Shown here one piece after another: positions 1 to 4,898 of a stretch of DNA of 6,695 nucleotides. Numbering within the stretch: the first letter of the stretch is position 1; the number at the start of each line of letters is the position of its first letter. Origin of the DNA: Solobacterium sp. (GTDB lineage Bacteria; Bacillota_I; Bacilli_A; Erysipelotrichales; Erysipelotrichaceae). The position numbers were made by a program, and so were the translations under genes. Location: the NCBI GenBank assembly GCA_017536845.1, contig JAFWCP010000520.1, forward strand, positions 1 to 6,695, written 5' to 3'. The notes beneath the pieces were generated by a model. The model was not told the origin of the DNA and ran no database searches. It saw only the letters and a list, made by a program, of their open reading frames with translations.

Positions 1-531
1 AAACATGCGGAACAGCTTGGCATTGATCCCGACAGGATCGTGCTGTCCGGCGGCAGCGCCGGCGGACATCTGACGGCCGGGGCGGCAATCATGCTGGCAA
101 AGGAAGATATCCAGATTGCCGGACAGATCATGGAAGTCCCATTTCTGGATTTTACCGGAAGTATTCCGATTGATTTCCCGGAAGGAAACAAGCTGTATGA
201 CATGATGTTTGCTCTTTATCCGCCAGAGATTCCGCTGGACAGTGAGGTCCTTTCCCCGGCGGCGAAGATCAGCGAAGAGACGCTGGAAAAGCTGTCCCCG
301 GCTGTGGTCATCGTCTGCGGGAAAGATCCTCTGCATCCGCAGGGAGAACACTATGCGCAGCTGCTCAGGGAACATGGAAAACTGGTTGACCTGAAAAAAT
401 ACGAGGATGGCTATCACGGGTTCGGCACAGACAAAGCGGAAGAAATGCCTCTGCAGAACAGGCTCAGAGAAGACTGTTTCCGTTACAAGACGGATATGGC
501 CCGCCGTCTGTACGGAATGTGCGGGAAATAA
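1..531 (+). CDS. alpha/beta hydrolase, esterase/lipase-like (5'-truncated by window edge)
   Basis: The frame is open from base 1 to the TAA at 529-531, giving 176 visible residues of a protein whose N-terminus lies outside the window. The nucleophile elbow GGSAGGH is at visible residues 17-23 (Ser19). The rest of a Ser-Asp-His triad follows in the expected order: Asp109 in CGKDPL and His139 in YHGF. This matches the alpha/beta-hydrolase fold-3 (acetyl esterase / hormone-sensitive-lipase-like) group. Members are usually near 300 residues, so about 120 residues with the HGGG oxyanion motif should lie upstream. It shares PFLDF, CG.DPL and HGF segments with the next gene, so the two look like tandem paralogs. 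The likely role is hydrolysis of an acyl ester on a sugar or plant glycoside; this is inferred from the neighbouring glycosidases, and the substrate is unknown. The internal GTG at 40 is not a plausible start because it would cut the domain just before the nucleophile. Confidence 0.9.
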   Translation, partial: KHAEQLGIDPDRIVLSGGSAGGHLTAGAAIMLAKEDIQIAGQIMEVPFLDFTGSIPIDFPEGNKLYDMMFALYPPEIPLDSEVLSPAAKISEETLEKLSPAVVIVCGKDPLHPQGEHYAQLLREHGKLVDLKKYEDGYHGFGTDKAEEMPLQNRLREDCFRYKTDMARRLYGMCGK

Positions 532-536
532 AGGAG
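531..536 (+). promoter_or_regulatory. ribosome binding site of second hydrolase
   Basis: AAGGAG starts on the last base of the preceding TAA stop. It lies 9 bases before the ATG at 546 and only 3 bases before the ATG at 540. This favours 546 as the start and argues against the upstream in-frame ATG at 519, which lies before the site. The overlap with the stop codon is compatible with coupled translation. Confidence 0.75.
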
Positions 537-545
537 TGCATGTAT

Positions 546-1430
546 ATGAGCCTGAAAGCAGAAATGATGAAAAAGATGATCCGCTTCAAAAGAAACCAGG
601 AAGTATGGAAAGACACAGAAGGGGAAGCGTTCCGGGTGAAAAGAGAGAATTCTGATCCTGTGGATGTCTTCCTGTACCGGCCGAAGAATACGGATACGCC
701 ATATCCTGTCATCTTCAATATCCATGGCGGCGGCTGGGTCGGCTGCGACGCCAGCCAGCTGGATTCCTTCTGTCTGGACATGACGGAAAAGTGCGGTGCC
801 TTTATTGTCAACATCAACTACACCAAGCTGGATGTCCACCCTTTCCCGTATCCGCAGAATGAAATCGCGGATACCGTGAAATACTTCCTGGATCACAGTG
901 AAGACTATCATCTCGACAAAGAGAAGTTCGCCGTCATGGGATTCTCGGCCGGCGGCCATCTGGCCGCGGCATCCACACGGATCCTGCATGATCAGGGCAT
1001 TGATCTCTCAGTCCAGGTACTGTGCTATCCGTTCCTGGATTTCGTGAAATTCAACGGACTGCCTGATGAGAAAACAATGGATGTCATGAAGGAAGTCTTC
1101 TTCCCGGAAGGCGTATCGGCAGATGCTCCGTATATCTCTCCGGTCAATGCTGCAAAAGAGCAGCTGAAGGGAATCGCGCCGGCTGTCTTTGTGTGCTGCG
1201 GGATGGATCCTCTTACAGAACATTCACAAAAATACAATGAACTCCTGAAAGAAGCCGGCGTCAAAACGGAATTCAGGACCTGGGAACAGGCAATGCACGG
1301 ATTCCTGGAAGTCAACCATAAAGAATATCCTGACCAGGATGCGAAGAATCCCGAACAGGAAGCTTATGCAAAAGAAGCAGAAGACTATATTGCTGAAGAA
1401 ATGAAAAAGATCTGGAGGAAAACGCAATGA
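546..1430 (+). CDS. alpha/beta hydrolase fold-3 esterase (acetyl esterase-like)
   Basis: Complete 294-residue protein, a normal length for the HSL/acetyl-esterase type of alpha/beta hydrolase. The oxyanion-hole motif HGGGW is at residues 60-64. The nucleophile elbow GFSAG is at 132-136 (Ser134), Asp221 is in CCGMDPL, and His251 is in MHGF, so the whole triad is present. There is no signal peptide or membrane segment: the N-terminus is charged (MSLKAEMMKKM), which implies a cytoplasmic enzyme. I chose the ATG at 546 by spacing from AAGGAG; starts at 540 or 519 would add 2 or 9 residues and 519 would overlap the upstream gene. It resembles the preceding partial hydrolase and ends in an ATGA overlap with the next gene. 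It probably deacylates a small carbohydrate or glycoside ester. The family is clear, but the acyl group and substrate cannot be assigned. The acidic C-terminal tail (about 257-294, rich in E, K and A) is probably helical. Confidence 0.92.
   Translation: MSLKAEMMKKMIRFKRNQEVWKDTEGEAFRVKRENSDPVDVFLYRPKNTDTPYPVIFNIHGGGWVGCDASQLDSFCLDMTEKCGAFIVNINYTKLDVHPFPYPQNEIADTVKYFLDHSEDYHLDKEKFAVMGFSAGGHLAAASTRILHDQGIDLSVQVLCYPFLDFVKFNGLPDEKTMDVMKEVFFPEGVSADAPYISPVNAAKEQLKGIAPAVFVCCGMDPLTEHSQKYNELLKEAGVKTEFRTWEQAMHGFLEVNHKEYPDQDAKNPEQEAYAKEAEDYIAEEMKKIWRKTQ
1414..1418 (+). promoter_or_regulatory. ribosome binding site of third hydrolase
   Basis: GGAGG lies inside the last codons of the preceding gene, 8 bases before the ATG at 1427. 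It supports that start, whose ATG overlaps the previous TGA in the sequence ATGA. Confidence 0.75.
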
Positions 1431-2452
1431 AAAGCGAAGTGATCGTACTGAACGAAGAAAGAAATGTCACCCTTACAGCATATATTCAGGAAGCGGGCGG
1501 AGAGTTTGGCTTTGAAAAACGCCCGGCCATGCTGGTAATGCCGGGCGGCGGCTATGCCATCTGTTCCGACCGGGAAGCAGATCCGGTGGCTCTGATATAT
1601 CTTCAGGCCGGCTATCAGGCATTTATTCTGAGATACACAACCAGTAAAAGGGGAAAATGGCCAATGCCGCTGGAAGATTATGAAGAAGCGATGGAACTCA
1701 TTCACAGCAGAAGCGAAGAATGGCACATCGATCCTTCTAAGATCGTCATTTCCGGTTTCTCCGCCGGCGGGCATCTGGCGGCTGTCGCTGCCACCCAGGC
1801 AAAGCACAGGCCTGCTGCGGCAGTCCTTGTCTATCCGGCGATCCTCGCAGACATCGTTGATATGTGCCAGCCCGGCATGCCGTACCCATATCAGAACGTT
1901 ACAAGGGAAACCTGTCCCTGTTTCTTTGCGGCCTGCCGTGATGACAAAACAGTCGATATCACAAACACACTGCGCATGGAACTTGCGCTTGCCGAAAAGG
2001 ATATTCCGTTTGAAAGCCATATCTACTCCTTCGGCGGCCATGGGTTCTCGACCGGCAAAGACTGGGTCGTGACCAACGGTGTATCCGAAAGGGTTCCCAA
2101 CTGGACAGAAGACAGCATTGGCTGGCTGAAGGAAACGCTTGGAAAACTGACATATCATGGCTTTGAAGAACCGGAACAGAGAGTGTCGCTGGACGCGGAC
2201 TATGCGCCGGTATTGAGCATTGCCTGCTCCCTTGGCCATATGAAAAAGCAGAATGAGGAAGTTCAGGCTTTACTCAGACCCATGTATGACGGCATGGCCC
2301 TGGTCGCAAAGGCAAGAGGCTACCAGCTGGAAGGCCTGCAGCTTGCCTTAAGCAAGAATACAGTCAGCGAGATCATGGAAATGCTGAGGATGGCACCGGA
2401 AAAGATCAAAGAAATTGATACAGTCCTTCATGGCATCGTGAATGAGATTTAA
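1427..2452 (+). CDS. alpha/beta hydrolase (PGGGY-type esterase) with extra C-terminal helical domain
   Basis: Complete 341-residue protein. Residues 1 to about 243 form an alpha/beta hydrolase: oxyanion motif MPGGGY (38-43), nucleophile elbow GFSAGGH (110-116, Ser112), a likely acidic residue Asp173 in CRDDKTVD (Asp172 is the alternative), and His205 in GGHGF. The PGGGY rather than HGGGW signature places it in the Aes/BD-FAE/xylan-esterase-like branch (COG0657-type), distinct from the two upstream hydrolases. Residues about 253-341 are not part of the core fold. They look like a small all-helical domain: SLDADYAPVL start, a run of hydrophobic/charged heptads, and an ARGYQLEGLQLAL segment. This resembles a short C-terminal module I recall on some Firmicutes carbohydrate-active enzymes, where an 'S-D-T-P-hydrophobic' start precedes a 'G-hydrophobic-S-L' helix; that likeness is from memory and uncertain. 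No signal peptide is seen. The start overlaps the previous stop by 4 bases. Its inferred job is deacylation of sugar esters alongside its neighbours. Confidence 0.9.
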   Translation: MKSEVIVLNEERNVTLTAYIQEAGGEFGFEKRPAMLVMPGGGYAICSDREADPVALIYLQAGYQAFILRYTTSKRGKWPMPLEDYEEAMELIHSRSEEWHIDPSKIVISGFSAGGHLAAVAATQAKHRPAAAVLVYPAILADIVDMCQPGMPYPYQNVTRETCPCFFAACRDDKTVDITNTLRMELALAEKDIPFESHIYSFGGHGFSTGKDWVVTNGVSERVPNWTEDSIGWLKETLGKLTYHGFEEPEQRVSLDADYAPVLSIACSLGHMKKQNEEVQALLRPMYDGMALVAKARGYQLEGLQLALSKNTVSEIMEMLRMAPEKIKEIDTVLHGIVNEI

Positions 2453-2456
2453 GGAG
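2451..2456 (+). promoter_or_regulatory. ribosome binding site of GH3 gene
   Basis: AAGGAG shares its first two bases with the preceding TAA stop (2450-2452) and sits 6 bases before the ATG at 2463. The in-frame ATG at 2442 lies before this site, so the shorter protein starting at 2463 is preferred. Confidence 0.8.
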
Positions 2457-2462
2457 AAGATC

Positions 2463-4898
2463 ATGGAAAGGTTTACAGACAAGACAGTCAGGGATTTTGA
2501 AATCAGGCACAGCGAAACACTCAGAAAGATCGCCCCGGAGTGCACCGTTCTCTTAAGGAAAAACGGTGATTTTCCGCTGGATCAGCCATGCCGCATGGCT
2601 TTATACGGCAGCGGCGCCAGACAGACAATCAAAGACGGCACCGGTTCCGGCGACGTGAATGTCCGTCATTTTACAGCCTGTGAAGAAGGTTTTGAAAAAG
2701 CCGGCTTTACAATTGTTTCAAAAGACTGGCTGGACAGCTACGACGCGGGCAAGGCCGATAATACTGTCCGGTTTTATGGAAAGATCAGGAAAGAAGCGGA
2801 AGAGAAAAAGATTCCGGTCTTCGCCGCGGCATTAGGCAAAACCCCGGATGAACCGGCATATGATTTTCCCATTGATGCAGAAGCGGATGTCTGCGTCTAT
2901 GTCCTGGCCAGAAACAGCGGCGAAGGCTCCGACCGGCAGATCAAGAAAGGTGATTACCTTCTGACCGATGACGAAGTCAGAGATATTCACCGCTGCGCCA
3001 GAAAGTATACAATGTTCCTGCTTGTACTGAATGTGGGCGGACCGGTTGATCTTTCGCCGGTTATGGACAGCGTGGAGAACATTCTCCTGCTGGGCCAGCT
3101 GGGCACAGTCACCGGTGACGTGCTTGCTGACATCATCCTTGGCAGAAGCTTCCCTTCCGGGAAACTCACTGCCACATGGGCAAAGGCGGAAGACTGTGAC
3201 GTGATGCAGAATTACGATCTCAACGATACCTGCTATAAAGAAGGGATCTATGTCGGCTACCGCTATTATGATACAGCCGGCCTCAGGCCTCTGTTTCCGT
3301 TTGGTTATGGCATCAGCTATACGGAATTCGACAAAGAGATCAGCCATGCAGAGCTCAAAGACAATGAACTGCATGTCACCGTAAGCATTGCAAATACCGG
3401 CAGGTATCCGGGAAAGGAAGCAGTCCTTCTTTATTACAGAGCGCCGCAAGGAACCCTCTGCAAACCCCTCAGGGAACTTGGAACCTATGGCAAGACGCGT
3501 GAACTGCAGCCTGGCGAACGTGAAGAGATCACCCTCCGGCTGCCGCTGGAAAACATGGCCTCCTACAGCGAGGAACAGTCTGCCTGGATTCTGGAAAAGG
3601 GAGACTACTGTATCATGACTGATGACATGAATGTCTGCGCCGTCAGGCTGAATGATTCGGTTGAAGTCCTTGCAGCAGCAGACCTGCACATCAATACCGG
3701 CTTTGAAGACAGGTCCGTTTCTCTGCCTGCGGCGGATACGGAAGGCCTGAAAATCTTTGAGGCGGATGTGCAGGGGCTGAAAGGCATCGGCCACTATGAC
3801 AGAAACAGGGTGCCTTATCCGGAAAAAGAAACGATTGATCTCAGCGGGTTTACGGACGATGAACTGATTCATGCATGTGTTGGCAGGTATGACGAAAACA
3901 GCAGCACTTCCATTATCGGCAATGCCGGAAACGCAGTGGCAGGCGCGGCGGCGGAAAGCCCGGATTTCTTCCGTGAAAAAGGCTTTGGAAAACTGATCCT
4001 TGCGGACGGCCCGGCCGGGCTGCGCCTGGCAACCAGCTACATCCTCAAAGACGGGGCGGCTTTCGGCAATGAATTTGCGGCCATGGAAAGCATTGTGCAG
4101 TTCCTGGACGAACCGCTCAAATCTGTTGTGCAGGCAAAGATCGACACGGTCAGAAAGATCAGCGAATCTGAGAAAAAGTATTATCAGTTCACAACCGCGA
4201 TCCCGATCGGGACTGCCCTGGCCCAGGCGTTCAATCCGGAAATTCTGGAAATGTGCGGGGACATTGTCGGCGAAGAAATGAGAGTATACGGAATCAATAT
4301 CTGGCTGGCTCCGGCTTTGAATATTCAGAGAATGCCGTTATGCGGACGCAATTTTGAATACTGCTCCGAAGACCCGGTGGTATCGGGACTGACCGCGGCA
4401 GCAGTCGTCAGAGGCGTTCAGAAACATGAAAACTGTTCGGTGACAATCAAGCATTTCGCCTGCAACAACCAGGAATACAACCGCTTCGGATCCAACAGCG
4501 TCGTCTCGGAACGGACGATGCGTGAGATCTACCTGAAAGGCTTTGAGATCTGCATCAAGCACTCAGCACCGAAATGCATCATGTCTTCCTACAACCTGGT
4601 CAACGGGATTCATACCGCAAACCATTATGATCTCCTGACAACCGTTCTGAGAAAGGAATGGGGCTTTGGAGGCGTTGTCATGACTGACTGGGGGACAACA
4701 AGTGATCGTATGAATCTTGGAACCTATGGTGCAAGTGATGCCGCATTGTGCATCAAAAACGGCAACGACTGGATCATGCCGGGTTCACAACCCGACTGTG
4801 ACCGGATCGCGGAAGCACTTGAAAAGAAAGAAATCTCAAGAACGGATCTTGAAACATGCGCTGAGAGAATCCTGGCGCTCAGCAGGGAACTGGCATGA
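2463..4898 (+). CDS. family 3 glycoside hydrolase (beta-glucosidase/beta-xylosidase type) with permuted domain order
   Basis: Complete 811-residue GH3 enzyme with the two halves swapped relative to most of the family. Residues about 20-285 are the C-terminal-type domain (PF01915): the GSGDVN loop at 61-66, then ARNSGEGSDR at 149-158, where Glu154 matches the family acid/base glutamate. FPFGYGISYTEF (278-289) leads into a fibronectin-III-like domain to about 390, with VTVSIANTGRYPGKEAV (305-321). After a linker, residues about 460-811 are the catalytic barrel (PF00933): LADGPAGLR (513-521), CGRNFEYCSEDP (627-638), KHFACNNQEYNR (663-674) and VVMTDWG (738-744), with Asp742 as the predicted nucleophile. 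A segment at about 523-575 lengthens the loop after DGPAGLR. This order is known in Ruminococcus albus and Butyrivibrio beta-glucosidases. No signal peptide is seen, so it is probably cytoplasmic. It should release a beta-linked terminal sugar with retention of configuration. Glucose versus xylose or another sugar cannot be decided. The start at 2463 was chosen by the ribosome binding site; 2442 would add 7 residues. Confidence 0.95.
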   Translation: MERFTDKTVRDFEIRHSETLRKIAPECTVLLRKNGDFPLDQPCRMALYGSGARQTIKDGTGSGDVNVRHFTACEEGFEKAGFTIVSKDWLDSYDAGKADNTVRFYGKIRKEAEEKKIPVFAAALGKTPDEPAYDFPIDAEADVCVYVLARNSGEGSDRQIKKGDYLLTDDEVRDIHRCARKYTMFLLVLNVGGPVDLSPVMDSVENILLLGQLGTVTGDVLADIILGRSFPSGKLTATWAKAEDCDVMQNYDLNDTCYKEGIYVGYRYYDTAGLRPLFPFGYGISYTEFDKEISHAELKDNELHVTVSIANTGRYPGKEAVLLYYRAPQGTLCKPLRELGTYGKTRELQPGEREEITLRLPLENMASYSEEQSAWILEKGDYCIMTDDMNVCAVRLNDSVEVLAAADLHINTGFEDRSVSLPAADTEGLKIFEADVQGLKGIGHYDRNRVPYPEKETIDLSGFTDDELIHACVGRYDENSSTSIIGNAGNAVAGAAAESPDFFREKGFGKLILADGPAGLRLATSYILKDGAAFGNEFAAMESIVQFLDEPLKSVVQAKIDTVRKISESEKKYYQFTTAIPIGTALAQAFNPEILEMCGDIVGEEMRVYGINIWLAPALNIQRMPLCGRNFEYCSEDPVVSGLTAAAVVRGVQKHENCSVTIKHFACNNQEYNRFGSNSVVSERTMREIYLKGFEICIKHSAPKCIMSSYNLVNGIHTANHYDLLTTVLRKEWGFGGVVMTDWGTTSDRMNLGTYGASDAALCIKNGNDWIMPGSQPDCDRIAEALEKKEISRTDLETCAERILALSRELA
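4884..4888 (+). promoter_or_regulatory. weak ribosome binding site of GH78 gene
   Basis: AGGGA lies 6 bases before the ATG at 4895 and is weaker than the sites of the other genes. The start codon overlaps the GH3 stop (ATGA), so re-initiation by ribosomes finishing the GH3 gene is a plausible main route of translation. No other in-frame ATG occurs until residue 213, well inside the protein. Confidence 0.5.

Noticed and set aside
519..545. Upstream in-frame starts for the second hydrolase (519 and 540)
   Set aside because: 519 lies before the AAGGAG site and overlaps the previous gene; 540 is only 3 bases from the site. 546 has normal spacing.
1385..2239. Antisense open frame (284 codons) opposite the third hydrolase
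   Set aside because: Shadow of a gene with a complete catalytic triad; no recognisable product.
2442..2462. Upstream start for the GH3 gene at 2442
   Set aside because: It precedes the AAGGAG at 2451-2456 and would overlap the third hydrolase by 11 bases. The ATG at 2463 is spaced correctly.
2832..3872. Long antisense open frame (346 codons) opposite the GH3 gene
   Set aside because: It lies wholly opposite a well-supported GH3 gene and encodes nothing I recognise. It is explained by the sense gene rarely using TTA, CTA and TCA codons, which would give antisense stops.
4009..4020. Perfect 12-base palindrome GCCCGGCCGGGC
   Set aside because: It falls in the codons for the conserved DGPAGL motif of the GH3 barrel. 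It has no loop and no T-run after it, so it is neither a terminator nor a convincing operator.
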